Shown: positions 25,667 to 35,666, numbered from the stretch's first letter. The stretch: DNA of 64,000 nt from Planctomycetota bacterium (GCA_013349435.1 DUZQ01000005.1:1-64000); one strand, 5' to 3'. The notes: generated by a model from the letters alone, not told the origin. Numbers and translations are program-made.

Positions 25667-25911
25667 ACAGAAACCGGGCCACGCAGGCGGTCGAATTAAA
25701 GGGTAATGTTATTATTTTTTCCTTCGGGCGGCTTGCGCCGCCGCGCTTCTGCTGTTGATTGTTTTAGTTTCTACAGAAGCCGAGCCGCGCAAGCGGCCGA
25801 ATCAAAGGGTGGAATAATAAAATTATCCTTCGGGCGGCTCGCGCCGCCGCGATTGTGTTATTATGGCGCGTTGCCGCGCTTCTGTTGTTATGGCGCGCCG
25901 CCGCGATTGTG
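25667..25911. repeat. REP-like palindromes downstream of transposase
   Basis: Alternating units: inverted CAGAAACCGGGCC (25667-25693), forward (25723-25750), inverted (25773-25800), forward (25829-25857), then two shorter GGCGCG...CCGCGCTTCTG relics. The linkers match those upstream of the transposase. The array fills the spacer to the siroheme synthase gene. Confidence 0.85.
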
Positions 25912-25959
25912 CCGGGGAATTGAAGCCAAAGCTCAGGACACTTTCTTTGCCAGTATCTT

Positions 25960-26595
25960 CTATTGAGTTTGGGTGATTATTTTTTGGGCGTATGACCGCC
26001 AGTCTGTAGCGCCGTTGTCGAGGAAATAATCAAAGGATTTGTCGCCGGCTAACCGACCTAAGACGGCTTTTCGTTCGGCAGGGTCGGCGACCTGATCTAT
26101 GATATGTTTTCTTATAGATTCAAGCTCGATAACAAATCGGCCGTGGTCATCGGTGAACTGGTCCTGGAGTTTTTTTCTTAAGTGTCCTGCATAGGCGGGG
26201 CAGTTGCCATCGGTTCCGACAGCGATTTGCAACGGGCCGCGCTTGACGACTGCGGGAACGAAGAAATCGCACAGGTCCGGCTGGTCAACCACGTTACACA
26301 GCACATCAAGCTCCTGGCAGTCTTTGTAGATTCTGCGATTCAGTTCGAGGTCGTTTGTCGCAGCTATAGCGAGAACAGCCTCTGCGAGGTAGTCCTTTGA
26401 ATAAGCACTTATGACAACCTCTACATTCGGCAACTTGCAGGATTTCTCGAAGACGGGATCCACTTTTTTGGCGATGACGATTACCCTTGCACCGGCTTCG
26501 TGCAGGGAGCTTACCTTTCGGGCGGCGACTTGGCCTGCACCAATGACAACGACGCGTTTACCGGCGAGTTCGAGATATATGGGGTACTTAGCCAT
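25960..26595 (-). CDS. Precorrin-2 dehydrogenase / sirohydrochlorin ferrochelatase
   Basis: 211 residues, a Met8p/CysG N-terminal-type bifunctional enzyme making siroheme from precorrin-2. The NAD-binding motif KRVVVIGAGQVAARKVSSL is followed by AIAATNDLELNRRIYKDCQELDVLCNVVDQPDLCDFFVPAVVKRGPLQIAV, with the catalytic Asp in NVVDQPD. The SUMT methylase half of CysG is absent. Siroheme is the cofactor of sulfite reductase, which fits the neighbouring sulfate-activation cluster. Confidence 0.92.
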   Translation of the reverse strand: MAKYPIYLELAGKRVVVIGAGQVAARKVSSLHEAGARVIVIAKKVDPVFEKSCKLPNVEVVISAYSKDYLAEAVLAIAATNDLELNRRIYKDCQELDVLCNVVDQPDLCDFFVPAVVKRGPLQIAVGTDGNCPAYAGHLRKKLQDQFTDDHGRFVIELESIRKHIIDQVADPAERKAVLGRLAGDKSFDYFLDNGATDWRSYAQKIITQTQ

Positions 26596-26791
26596 TGGTT
26601 CCGATTATACCTGCTGCGTAAGAACAGGCAACAATTCAATTGGATAAAATTTTGGGGCGAAAAATATTATCGATGTTTTCTCAGAAAATGGAAAAAACAG
26701 AGTCTCCGTAGCTGTAGTTGATACCGTGACCTTGATATTATGAGACTTTAAGGCGATTTTGCAACAATCTTAACTTTGGCTTCATATATCC

Positions 26792-26820
26792 TTGACATAG
26801 CTTAGCGATTATGATATACT
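26792..26820 (+). promoter_or_regulatory. Near-consensus sigma-70 promoter
   Basis: TTGACA (26792-26797), exactly 17 bp, TATACT (26815-26820). This is among the best promoters in the window. It drives the small ORF that begins at 26848, preceded by a strong GAGGGGAGAAG ribosome binding site. Confidence 0.75.
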
Positions 26821-26847
26821 AACATTGTATTAATGAGGGGAGAAGAT

Positions 26848-27021
26848 ATGAGTTTGATAAAAAGCATGCTCAGATTTTTCGAGGTGGTTGAATCGGGGCG
26901 GGGTCCGCCGGTTAACCAGGGAGGAAAGCTTTTTGGTCGTTATGTTATCCGTTCAGAAACAAATCTTGCGCCCATCATTTCAGATTCAAAATCTCTGAAT
27001 TTTCAGTACAAATCATTGTGA
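26848..27021 (+). CDS. Small protein of unknown function
   Basis: 57 residues (MSLIKSMLRFFEVVESGRG...). The ORF track starts at 26833, but that ATG is inside the purine-rich ribosome binding site, so ATG 26848 is preferred. A near-consensus promoter and a strong ribosome binding site support real expression. It is basic and amphipathic at the N terminus, with no Cys or signal peptide. It is convergent with cysQ and isolated on its strand. It could instead mark a regulatory RNA. No family was recognised. Confidence 0.5.
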   Translation: MSLIKSMLRFFEVVESGRGPPVNQGGKLFGRYVIRSETNLAPIISDSKSLNFQYKSL

Positions 27022-27046
27022 TGCGAGTCTGCGCCCTGATTTAGCT

Positions 27047-27832
27047 TTATGGTTGTGGTTCGATGCCGAGCATTTCCGTGAGTGGGCCGAACAATCGAGG
27101 TCCTGCGGCGACGAGCCCTTTAAGACGTGTTTGACGGCGGTTGAAGATAAGACAAGCCCCCTGCGTGTCGCTCACCTTGCCACCGGCGGCGGTAACCAAA
27201 AAGGTGCCGGCAGCAATATCCCACTCGTTCTTAGGAACGAGGGTAAAAGTGGCATCGGCCAAACCGGCGGCGACGAGGGCAAGTTTATAAGCTACCGAGC
27301 CGACAGGCACAACAGTAAACTCACTATCGGCAAAACGCTCCCACAGCCCCCTACCAACTTCAGTTCGGCTGGCTAAAATCCTTGCCCCGGCAAGAGCGGA
27401 ATGATTGCTTGTGGTTACAGGTCTGCCGTTGAAGGTAACGCCCGTTCGGCGTGAGCCGAGGAAAAGCCGGTCCGCGGCGGGATTGCAGATACCAGCAGCG
27501 GTTACGTGCCCATCAACCGCTAATGCGACGGATATACACCATTGGTCTATCCCCTCGATAAACTCGCGTGTGCCGTCTAACGGGTCAACTATCCATACAC
27601 GTCTTTTTTTCAGTCGTCCCAGGTCGTCTGCGGTTTCTTCGGAAAGCCAGCCGTCATCGGCATCGACAAGTGTCTCTCGCAGGAGCCGGTCAAGCTCAAT
27701 ATCAGCGGCGGTAACCGGATCACCTCCCGTTTTAAGCTCGGCCCTGATGCGACCGCTTGTGAAGGTGCCCACCACAGTCCGTGCCAGTTCGAGTGCGTGC
27801 TCAATCTTTGCAAGGTCTTTATCCGATGACAT
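27047..27832 (-). CDS. cysQ: 3'(2'),5'-bisphosphate nucleotidase CysQ-like
   Basis: 261 residues of the inositol-monophosphatase superfamily. Motifs are WLSEETADD, VWIVDPLDGTREFIEGI and NEWDIAAGTFLVTAAGG. CysQ hydrolyses PAP (and PAPS) formed in sulfate assimilation. Assignment to CysQ rests mainly on position: it is the last gene of the run cysC-cysD-cysN-cysQ, 40 bp after cysN. The alternative is a generic family phosphatase. Confidence 0.85.
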   Translation of the reverse strand: MSSDKDLAKIEHALELARTVVGTFTSGRIRAELKTGGDPVTAADIELDRLLRETLVDADDGWLSEETADDLGRLKKRRVWIVDPLDGTREFIEGIDQWCISVALAVDGHVTAAGICNPAADRLFLGSRRTGVTFNGRPVTTSNHSALAGARILASRTEVGRGLWERFADSEFTVVPVGSVAYKLALVAAGLADATFTLVPKNEWDIAAGTFLVTAAGGKVSDTQGACLIFNRRQTRLKGLVAAGPRLFGPLTEMLGIEPQP

Positions 27833-27872
27833 GCATATTTCCTTTACCGGAAGTTGGTGGCATGATACGGCC

Positions 27873-29696
27873 TTAAGGCTTGAAAATAATGCCCTTATCC
27901 TGCAACATCATTTTTACCTCCTCGACGGTATCATTCAGGTCCCAGCCCTCGGATACAAGTAAATCATAGTTGACATCTGTAAGATTTGGTCCGACCCACA
28001 CAACCTCAATCGAGTCGGTATCGACGGCGGCACTTATGATGTCGAGGTCGCTTTGCGTGAGGGCTATCGCGGTTACTACGAGAATCGTTCCGGCGTCCAG
28101 CATTATGTTTGCAACCTCCGCAAGTCTTCTTAAGTGCTCGTCTCTGTTTTCTGCGGTTCCTGCCACCTTTATATCCGCATCGACACCGTACAGGATGTTT
28201 CCGATTCCCATAAAGTACACAATCTTGCCGTCGGCGAAGAGCCTTGCTTCTACGGCTTTGGCGATTGTCTTTTTGCCCACGTCTTTTCGGCCCGTAACGA
28301 GGACGAGAGTGGGTTTTTGGTTGTACCTTTCGGCCCTGTCCTCGCGCGATATGGTACTGGTCTGCCACTTGTAGTTCCTCGTCATCACATAATCGCGCAT
28401 CCACAACTGTGTATCTGTAAGGGCTTCTGTGATAATTCCACCGCCGCAAATCTCGTAATCATCGACTATTACGAACCGGCCGGTGGCGGCTATCTCATCG
28501 GCGCAGTCGAAGGCAACAGCGCGGTGTACCGACAAAATACACTCGGCAACATCATGGTATTCGATACAGTTCTTTGCTTCTGTAGAGCTTAAGTCCGATG
28601 CGTTAATAACTCTTTTGACCTCATCAAGCTCGACGGGCTGTTTTGCTGTGCCAACCTTAATCAGGTAGGTCTTGTCTTTTATCATGGGTTTAGCGCCCAT
28701 CCAGAAGAGACTTGCCCGGATACGGCTGGTTACCCGGGGTTTGGTTTGTTTTTGCCTTGCGGCTATTTCGCCTCGTGTAACATAGATTTGCCTGTCAAGG
28801 GTAAAAGCACAGGGCTGACCTGCCTGCGCCGAGGTTTGGGGGGGCTGGTTGAAGCCCTCGATGCTCTTTATTGTGCTGGTTTTGCCGGACGGATAAAAGA
28901 CGACTTCGTCTCCAGCGGCAATTCGGCCTGATTCAATAGTGCCTGCGACAATACGGCGTTTATCACCGGCCCTGGTGAATTTATATACGTCCTGAACGGG
29001 CATTCTAAACGGTTTATCGACAGGCTGAGGTTCCTTTTCAAATGCATCAAGAGCCTGCAAAACCGTTCTGCCGGTGTACCATCCGAGCCTCTCGCTGCCG
29101 ACGGCGATGTTGTCTCCCGCCTTTCCGCTTACCGGGACAAAGTCGCAGGTTATGCCTATCTCGGCAAGAAACCTTGTGTACTCAGCCATAATACGGTCAA
29201 ATGTGTCTTTGCTGTATTCGACCAGGTCCATCTTGCTGACGAGCACTACAATTTGTCTGATACCTAACATCGAAAGCATATATCCATGTCTTCGAGAGTT
29301 TTCCTGCACTCCTTCGACTGCATCTATCACAACAAGTGCAGCTTCGGCGCGGGAGGCGCCCGTAACCATATTGCGCAGAAAGTCTATATGTCCGGGAGCA
29401 TCAATAATAATGTAATCGCGTGCAGAGGTACTGAAAAAAACGCGGGCCGAATCAATCGTAATTCCCTGAGACTGCTCGTCTTTTAGGGCATCGAGCAGGA
29501 AAGCGTATTCGAAGGGCTTCGAATTTCGCCGGCACGTCTGCCTGATATGCTCAAGTTTTCCTTTCGGCAGTGAACCGGTGTCGGCCAGGAGTCTGCCGAT
29601 AATCGTACTTTTGCCGTGGTCAACGTGGCCGGCAATAACAATGTTCATCCGTTCTGTTGTTTGTTCGTCCGCCATTTTTATATCAGGGGTACTCAC
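27873..29696 (-). CDS. cysN: Sulfate adenylyltransferase subunit 1 with a degenerate APS-kinase-like domain
   Basis: 607 residues. Residues ~15-440 are the CysN GTPase that powers Cys[10 protein letters not shown] (23-31), [16 protein letters not shown] in place of NKMD, and the EF-Tu-like beta-barrel domains. Residues ~445-607 resemble CysC but are decayed. The P-loop reads GRKDVGKKT (CysC: GLSGSGKST) and the DGDN motif reads GIGN, although [21 protein letters not shown] is kept. A separate intact cysC lies two genes upstream, so the fused domain is probably structural or regulatory. It sits between cysD and cysQ. Confidence 0.92.
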   Translation of the reverse strand: MSTPDIKMADEQTTERMNIVIAGHVDHGKSTIIGRLLADTGSLPKGKLEHIRQTCRRNSKPFEYAFLLDALKDEQSQGITIDSARVFFSTSARDYIIIDAPGHIDFLRNMVTGASRAEAALVVIDAVEGVQENSRRHGYMLSMLGIRQIVVLVSKMDLVEYSKDTFDRIMAEYTRFLAEIGITCDFVPVSGKAGDNIAVGSERLGWYTGRTVLQALDAFEKEPQPVDKPFRMPVQDVYKFTRAGDKRRIVAGTIESGRIAAGDEVVFYPSGKTSTIKSIEGFNQPPQTSAQAGQPCAFTLDRQIYVTRGEIAARQKQTKPRVTSRIRASLFWMGAKPMIKDKTYLIKVGTAKQPVELDEVKRVINASDLSSTEAKNCIEYHDVAECILSVHRAVAFDCADEIAATGRFVIVDDYEICGGGIITEALTDTQLWMRDYVMTRNYKWQTSTISREDRAERYNQKPTLVLVTGRKDVGKKTIAKAVEARLFADGKIVYFMGIGNILYGVDADIKVAGTAENRDEHLRRLAEVANIMLDAGTILVVTAIALTQSDLDIISAAVDTDSIEVVWVGPNLTDVNYDLLVSEGWDLNDTVEEVKMMLQDKGIIFKP

Positions 29697-29748
29697 TTTC
29701 TTTCATTCCAAACCTGATTTCCCGATTTATTCGGTCAGTTTGAGTATT

Positions 29749-30630
29749 CTACATATAACCGTCTCTGCGAAGGGTTTCAAGACCGCCTCCGTCTTCGGCG
29801 TCCTGAGCCCTGCCGGACCGCTCGGCGATATTTGCAAGTTTGCCGCTTTTGAGTTCTTCGATTATCTCTTTGACTGTGGACGCATCGGATTCGATGGGAT
29901 TCGTGCACGGCCGGCAACCAAGCGAACGGTATCTTTTCCCTTCGCCCTGATTATAATAAAGCGAAACCGTTGGAATCTTCTCTCGCTCGATGTATTCCCA
30001 GATATTCAGTTCCGTCCAGTCCAACAGAGGATGAATGCGGACGTGAGTTCCGGGAGCAAAGTCGGTCTTGTACTGATTCCAGAACTCCGGCGGCTGTTCG
30101 GCAATATCCCAGTCGTTTTGCCTGTCACGTGGCGAGAAATATCTTTCCTTCGACCTTGTGCCTTCCTCGTCGGCCCTGACTCCGACAATTACGCCCGTGA
30201 ACGGCTCTGTATTCGAATCAAGCTGGTACTTTTTTTCCGAATGATTGTACCGGTAGCGAGGCCATCTGCCGCTGAGGGTATGCTCAAGGGTTTCTGTCTT
30301 GAGGATACGACAGCACTCGATACGACCGGCATTGCCGTCGGGAAATGTCTGCTTGTTGTTCAACGCCTCGGTGTTAATCCCGTAAATCATATTCAGGTGC
30401 CATTTTTGAGTAAGCCTGTCCCGATATTCTATCATTTCGGGTATTTTGTATCCGGTGTCGATATGAACGAGAGGGAACGGCACATGTCCGATGAAAGCCT
30501 TCCTTGCAAGCCAGAGCAGGACCGTGCTGTCTTTGCCTATGGACCAGAGCATACACAGTTGCTTGAAATTGGCGTATGCCTCCCGCAGGATGTGTACGCT
30601 TATACTTTCCAACTGTTCCAGGTGGTCCAT
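29749..30630 (-). CDS. cysD: Sulfate adenylyltransferase subunit 2
   Basis: 293 residues. The ATP-pyrophosphatase-type subunit forms APS from ATP and sulfate in complex with CysN. Diagnostic are [19 protein letters not shown] (PP-loop), [40 protein letters not shown] and [17 protein letters not shown]. It lies 52 bp upstream of cysN and 10 bp downstream of cysC. Confidence 0.95.
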   Translation of the reverse strand: MDHLEQLESISVHILREAYANFKQLCMLWSIGKDSTVLLWLARKAFIGHVPFPLVHIDTGYKIPEMIEYRDRLTQKWHLNMIYGINTEALNNKQTFPDGNAGRIECCRILKTETLEHTLSGRWPRYRYNHSEKKYQLDSNTEPFTGVIVGVRADEEGTRSKERYFSPRDRQNDWDIAEQPPEFWNQYKTDFAPGTHVRIHPLLDWTELNIWEYIEREKIPTVSLYYNQGEGKRYRSLGCRPCTNPIESDASTVKEIIEELKSGKLANIAERSGRAQDAEDGGGLETLRRDGYM

Positions 30631-30640
30631 TGTAGTTCCC

Positions 30641-31165
30641 TCAAAGATATTTTCCTATAAAATCGATAATCACAGAAGCCGATTCATCCACACTCTGTTC
30701 GTCTGTATTGACGATTATATCGGGTTTTTCCGGCTCCTCGTATGGGTCGTCCAGGCCGGTGAAGTTTTTGATTTGCCCGGCCCTGGCCCTGGTGTACAAT
30801 CCCTTGACATCCCGCTTCTCACAAACATCCAACGGCGCGTGTACATACACCTCAATGAAGTTTTTGCATACGTCTCTGACGAATCGCCGGGCGTTTCTGT
30901 AGGGCGAAATAAAGGAAGCCACCACAATTACACCGTGTTTTTCGAGCATCGAGGCCATAAATCCCACTCTTTTGATATGTTCATCTCTCTGCTGCCTTGT
31001 AAAACCCGTCGCAGGAAAGAAGCCTCGCAGGATGTCCCCGTCGAGTTTTTCGACACTGAGGCCTTTTTTACTTATAAATTCATATATCCTGTCGGCCAGG
31101 GTGGTCTTTCCGGAACCTGACAGGCCCGTCAGCCACAAAACAAACGCTTTATCGGGTTCTTTCAC
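30641..31165 (-). CDS. cysC: Adenylyl-sulfate kinase
   Basis: 174 residues from a GTG at 31165, preceded by GAGGGAAG. It phosphorylates APS to PAPS. Intact motifs are [17 protein letters not shown] (P-loop), [28 protein letters not shown] and [23 protein letters not shown]. The ORF track extends to 31339, but the extra 58 residues are Cys/His/Lys-rich, overlap the aminotransferase gene and have no counterpart in the family, so the shorter start is preferred. It provides the kinase activity that the CysN-fused copy appears to lack. Confidence 0.92.
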   Translation of the reverse strand: MKEPDKAFVLWLTGLSGSGKTTLADRIYEFISKKGLSVEKLDGDILRGFFPATGFTRQQRDEHIKRVGFMASMLEKHGVIVVASFISPYRNARRFVRDVCKNFIEVYVHAPLDVCEKRDVKGLYTRARAGQIKNFTGLDDPYEEPEKPDIIVNTDEQSVDESASVIIDFIGKYL

Positions 31166-31325
31166 TTCAGTCTTCCCTCGGACCGATAATTTGAGGCGGT
31201 TTCCCAAAACCTTTGCCGTACGGTTTTGGACATATTTGCATCGGCATATATTTAAGGCATGGTGAGTCTTTTTGCAAGCATGTGTTGGGATATAATCGGT
31301 ATATTTGCCAAAGCCCTGTTCTGAT

Positions 31326-32168
31326 TCAACTTTGAGCAACGAATTCTTTGAATGCGTCTATCAATAATTTTGTGTATCTGCCCGGCCTGCCCGTTCCGAT
31401 TCCGGCACCATCAAACCGTACAACCGGCACAATATCCAATGTTGTTACAGCTATAAAAAGCTCATCGGCCTTTTGTGCTTCGGCCGGCGTTATCGCCTGC
31501 TCCAAAACATCCAGCCCCACTTGTGAAGTAAGGCCCATTACGAAACGCCGGGTTATTGAAGCGAGGATTTCCGAACCAAGGGGTCTTGTTACCAGTCTGC
31601 CGCCGGCGAATATCGCAAAAAAGGCCGAGCCGGCCGCCTCCGTAATAAAACCGTCCTCGTTTACAAGTATCGCCTCTGCGCAGCCACGATGCTCGGCTTC
31701 CATCCTTGCAAGCACGTTCGGCAATAAATTGAGCGTTTTAATGTCGCATCTTTTCCAGCGCCAGTCGGGATAGGTGCAGACCGAAATGCCCGTCTCTTTC
31801 TGCTCGCTGCTGTCGGGTAATTCGGTAACCGTCAGGAAGAAGTTCGGCTTCAAATCCCTGTCGCCCGCGTGGCTTCTGAGGTGTGAACCTCTGGTAACAT
31901 GAAAGTAAATCTTTGCATTTGCAATCCCGGCGGTCCGGTATGCCTGTTCGACCCTCCTGCGGATTTGGTCGATATCCACTCCCGTTATACTTATCTCGTT
32001 GAGGCTCCTGACCAATCTTGTAAGGTGCTCCTGGAGCGCGAATATCCTGCCGTCATAACTCCGCACAACCTCGTAAACACCGTCGCCGAAATATGTGCCT
32101 CTGTCCAGGTAAACAGGGTCAAGTTCGCTCAAGGGGACAATTTTGTCTTGTATCATCGCTATCTGCAT
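31326..32168 (-). CDS. Class IV PLP aminotransferase, D-amino-acid aminotransferase-like
   Basis: 280 residues. The fold-type IV signature RCDIKTLNLLPNVLARMEA contains the PLP lysine and is closer to D-alanine aminotransferases than to IlvE or PabC. YLDRGTYFGDGVYEVVRSYDG and ILVNEDGFITEAAGSAFFAI also match. The probable reaction is transamination of D-alanine/D-glutamate for peptidoglycan, or a branched-chain substrate. It lies upstream of cysC on the same strand and 24 bp after a PEGA lipoprotein gene. The link to sulfur genes is not explained. Confidence 0.86.
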   Translation of the reverse strand: MQIAMIQDKIVPLSELDPVYLDRGTYFGDGVYEVVRSYDGRIFALQEHLTRLVRSLNEISITGVDIDQIRRRVEQAYRTAGIANAKIYFHVTRGSHLRSHAGDRDLKPNFFLTVTELPDSSEQKETGISVCTYPDWRWKRCDIKTLNLLPNVLARMEAEHRGCAEAILVNEDGFITEAAGSAFFAIFAGGRLVTRPLGSEILASITRRFVMGLTSQVGLDVLEQAITPAEAQKADELFIAVTTLDIVPVVRFDGAGIGTGRPGRYTKLLIDAFKEFVAQS

Positions 32169-32191
32169 CAGGACCCCTCAAAACCAGCCCT

Positions 32192-32680
32192 CTATTGTGT
32201 CGGGCCGGTGTCTGTCGATTTCTGTTCCTGGGCCTGCTGGCGAAGGCCTTCTTCAAACTCCGCTGCGGCCATCTCCTTCATCTTGTGCGCTTCTTCAATA
32301 AGTTCGGCCCGCTGCGGCGTCTGGTACTCTGTCAGCCGGAAGCTCCACTCGTACTCATCCACAATACGCCCCGGCCAGATGACCTCGGCGAAAAAGTCTA
32401 TCGGAAAACAGTCATGCAGCGGCGCCTTGAGTCTTCGGTGTGTATTGAGCGTTTCGAAGCCTTCTTTACTGATTCGCACCTTATAATCGCCGTACCAGTT
32501 AAACTCGACTGTAACGGGGCTTTGGCCTATCTCTTCGTCATTGAGCCACACAATCGCGCCGGCCGGGGCGGTATTGATAGTCAGCCTCCGCTCGACACAA
32601 CCGGCCTGTGTCAAGAGGGGCAGCAATACAGCCCCCACTGCTATCAACTTCACCGCAAATGAATGTCCTGCTTTACACAT
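32192..32680 (-). CDS. PEGA-domain lipoprotein
   Basis: 162 residues. A lipoprotein signal ends in LTQAGC (Cys28). It is followed by a PEGA-type beta domain: RLTINTAPAGAIVWLNDEEIGQSPVTVEFNWYGDYKVRISKEGFE, a surface or carbohydrate-contact module. A helical, Gln/Glu-rich tail follows. It is probably envelope-anchored. It is cotranscribed with the aminotransferase downstream (24 bp). Confidence 0.82.
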   Translation of the reverse strand: MCKAGHSFAVKLIAVGAVLLPLLTQAGCVERRLTINTAPAGAIVWLNDEEIGQSPVTVEFNWYGDYKVRISKEGFETLNTHRRLKAPLHDCFPIDFFAEVIWPGRIVDEYEWSFRLTEYQTPQRAELIEEAHKMKEMAAAEFEEGLRQQAQEQKSTDTGPTQ

Positions 32681-32828
32681 ATCACATCCTTTATAACGCC
32701 GCCTTGATTCCTTCGTATTATCCTTACATCGAATAAATTACCACCACCCGACTAAAAAAGCAACGAGACAACAAAGGTCATCGGCGCAAGGTCAAGAAAA
32801 ACCGACACATTTACTGAATATATAAGGT

Positions 32829-35666
32829 TCAGTCTTTTTCGGTGCGCACAACCGTTACGGGGGCGATTTTTTCAAGTTCCTCTTTGATTTTGTCGGCATC
32901 ACCTACAACAACGATAATCATTTTATCGGGATTCAGTGTCTCATCGACCAGTTTATCGCAGTCATCTTCGTTGGTTTGTGCGATTTTGTCGAGCAGCCTT
33001 TCAAGATAATCGGCCCCCAGCTTCTGCGATTGAATCAGCCATAAATCCTTTGCAACCTGCTGAGGTGTTTCACGTGTTCTGACAAAACTTCCGGCAAAAT
33101 AGCTTCTGCTGGTCTTAAGTTCCTTTTCGGTGGGTTTTTGGGCCTGCAAACGTCGTATTTCATCGAGGGCTGCTCTTACGGTTTCAGCCGCCGAATCGGT
33201 CTTGGTAAAGGTGTTTACAGTAAAATCGCCGCTTAATGCGTGAGCTGTATAGCCGCCGTAAGCACCATAAGTCAGGCCCTTTTTTACGCGAATAGTTTCG
33301 TTAAGCCTGCTGTTGAAAGAGCCTCCGAAGTAGTATCCTACTACCCTGCTGATAAAATATTCCGGCTGGTCGTGCCGGGTAATGCCCAATTGTCCGATTC
33401 GAATTTCACTTTGCATACTGCCCGGCTGATCCACAAGGTATATGTGCGTATCTTTTGCCGCGGGGATATCCGCCACTTGAATCGCCGGCTGGGCGGTTTG
33501 TTTCTTCCAGCCGCCCAAAGTCATCCCGGCGAGCGACACCGCTTTTTCATAGTCGATATCACCTGCAAAAATCAGGACGGCCTTTTCGGGTCTTACGTAC
33601 CGACTCCACCACTGTTTGAGGTCTTGTACACTCAAAGCTTCGACATCTTCGGGTTCGCCCTCGACCGTTCTGGCGTATGGATGTGCGCCGTAAAGCCTCT
33701 TACGTAATTCCTTGTCGGCCAGGTATCTTGGTGTAGCCGACTCAACTGCAAGAGATGTAAGTACCTGTTTGCGCAGTTTCTCGAATTCGTTTTCGTCGAA
33801 TGTCGGCGCAACCACGACTTCGGCTAACAGTTCCATAGCGCGGCCGATATGTTCGGCAAGACAGTTTGCACTAAGTTGGCTCGTGTCCAGTTGGGCCGAG
33901 CCTTCCAGTGATATCGCATATCGCTCGAGTTCGGCGGCAAGTTCGGCCTCGTTGTGTTCGGCGGTACCCCTGGTGAGCATCTGCATCGCCATAGAGGCGG
34001 TGCCCGGTTTGTTCTCTGTCCAGGTGCCGTTTAAAAGTCCCAGCGTAACGCTGACAAAAGGCACCTCATGATTCGGTACGACCATCACCTTTAAGCCGTT
34101 TTCAAGACTGTCTGAGGTATGCTCAAGCTTCGTTTTGAAGTCTGTCAACTCGGCAAAAGGCGCTTGGGCCGGGAAGTATTCGGGACGCACAACGCCCTTG
34201 CGCCCCGGAGGAGGTGCTTTTCCTTCAGGCTCGGCTGTAATCGGGGCGGTTTCATCATCCTTTGCACCGGCCATCGCACCTTTTGTGTTCCTTTTTACTA
34301 TCACGGTCAGGGCGTGAGAATCTGCAAGGTATCTGTTCGCAACCCTTTGCAAATCTCTTCTTTTTACCGCGCTGATTTCATCCAACATCGTGTTTACACG
34401 CGAGGTATCACCTAATACTACCGCAGCAGAGCCTAACATCCCGGCCTTGCTGCCGACGGTTAAGTTCGTTGTTACTACACGTTTGAGCATCTGGTTGCGG
34501 GCCTTTGTCAACTCCTGTTGGGTAACACCTTCGGACCTTATCTTCTCAATATTTTTATAAATCAGTTCGCGTATGACCGAAAGCTCGGCATTCGGCGTCT
34601 GGACGGCGTCGGCGAAAAAAATCCCATCGTGCTCAAGGTTGTAAGTTGACGCCGAGGCACTGACGGCGAGTTGTTTTTCGGCCACAAGTTCGCGATACAG
34701 CCTGCTGCTGTTACCTCCGCCTAAAATTTCGCCGAGCAAATCGAGCACGACTTCATCTTTGTGCCCGGCCGGGACCGTCCTGAATATAACCTCAACCATA
34801 CCGGCAGGTGCATTCTCATCATCGATTATCAATTCCTCGGCGGCGGTTCTTTCAGGCTCGCGGACCCTAACGCGCTTGGGCTGGTCCCATGTCGGTATCC
34901 AGCCGAAATAGCGCTTCGCAAGGGCCTGAGCCTCGGCGTGTTTGACCGCCCCGACGATAATCAGCGTCGCGTTATTCGGCACATAAAACCTCGTCCAGAA
35001 ATCCCTCAGTTCCCCAACACTGGACGCTCGCAAATGCTCAAGCCTGCCAATCGGCATCCAGCGGTATGGATGCACCTTAAACAACTTCGCGAATGTCTTC
35101 TTTGACAGTGTACCATAAGGCCTGTTTTCACCCATCCGCAGCTCTTCCTCGACCACACTCCTTTCGGTGTCGAATGCATCCTGGTCAATCTTCAAAAAGC
35201 TCATCCGCTCGGCCTCGAGCCACAGGGCAAGAGCAAGTTGATTTGCCGGCAGCGTCTGGAGATATACCGTTTTATCAAAGCTGGTGTATGCGTTGTTCGT
35301 GCCCCCGACGCGCTGGATGAAATCAAAATGTTCACCCGGCCCGACCCGGTCGGTGCCTTTGAACATCATGTGCTCGAACATGTGAGCAAAACCCTGTCTT
35401 TCTGGATTCTCATTTTTCGAGCCAACATGATACCAGACCTGCACCGCAACTATAGGGCACGAGAAATCCTCCAGGGTTATGACCTGCAGGCCGTTATCAA
35501 GTTCAATTTGGCGATAATCAAAAAGAGGCTTGGCTGTTTTTTGCTCTCTGACTTGCTCGGGATATATAATGACTTGCTCACAACCGCCCGCCAGGAATGT
35601 AAATGTCGAGGCCAGCGAGAGTGTTGTCGCTAATGTAATTTTTCTAATCCAGGTGTCTTTATTCAT
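32829..35666 (-). CDS. M16 family zinc metalloprotease, two-domain lipoprotein
   Basis: 945 residues. A lipoprotein-type signal (FTFLAGGC, Cys29) precedes two tandem M16 halves. The first has the inverted zinc motif HMFEH (95-99) and the downstream Glu in TERSVVEEELRMG. The second (from about 480) lacks HxxEH and serves as the pseudo-catalytic half, with QVAKDLWLIQSQKLGADYLE near the end. It resembles pitrilysin/PqqL-like fused peptidases acting in the periplasm or on the cell surface. Upstream lies 670 bp of noncoding repeats. Confidence 0.92.
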   Translation of the reverse strand: MNKDTWIRKITLATTLSLASTFTFLAGGCEQVIIYPEQVREQKTAKPLFDYRQIELDNGLQVITLEDFSCPIVAVQVWYHVGSKNENPERQGFAHMFEHMMFKGTDRVGPGEHFDFIQRVGGTNNAYTSFDKTVYLQTLPANQLALALWLEAERMSFLKIDQDAFDTERSVVEEELRMGENRPYGTLSKKTFAKLFKVHPYRWMPIGRLEHLRASSVGELRDFWTRFYVPNNATLIIVGAVKHAEAQALAKRYFGWIPTWDQPKRVRVREPERTAAEELIIDDENAPAGMVEVIFRTVPAGHKDEVVLDLLGEILGGGNSSRLYRELVAEKQLAVSASASTYNLEHDGIFFADAVQTPNAELSVIRELIYKNIEKIRSEGVTQQELTKARNQMLKRVVTTNLTVGSKAGMLGSAAVVLGDTSRVNTMLDEISAVKRRDLQRVANRYLADSHALTVIVKRNTKGAMAGAKDDETAPITAEPEGKAPPPGRKGVVRPEYFPAQAPFAELTDFKTKLEHTSDSLENGLKVMVVPNHEVPFVSVTLGLLNGTWTENKPGTASMAMQMLTRGTAEHNEAELAAELERYAISLEGSAQLDTSQLSANCLAEHIGRAMELLAEVVVAPTFDENEFEKLRKQVLTSLAVESATPRYLADKELRKRLYGAHPYARTVEGEPEDVEALSVQDLKQWWSRYVRPEKAVLIFAGDIDYEKAVSLAGMTLGGWKKQTAQPAIQVADIPAAKDTHIYLVDQPGSMQSEIRIGQLGITRHDQPEYFISRVVGYYFGGSFNSRLNETIRVKKGLTYGAYGGYTAHALSGDFTVNTFTKTDSAAETVRAALDEIRRLQAQKPTEKELKTSRSYFAGSFVRTRETPQQVAKDLWLIQSQKLGADYLERLLDKIAQTNEDDCDKLVDETLNPDKMIIVVVGDADKIKEELEKIAPVTVVRTEKD

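Noticed and set aside
29578-30660. 360-residue plus-strand ORF opposite cysD
   Set aside because: It is a shadow of cysD, which carries all family motifs. No ribosome binding site or domain was seen on the plus strand.
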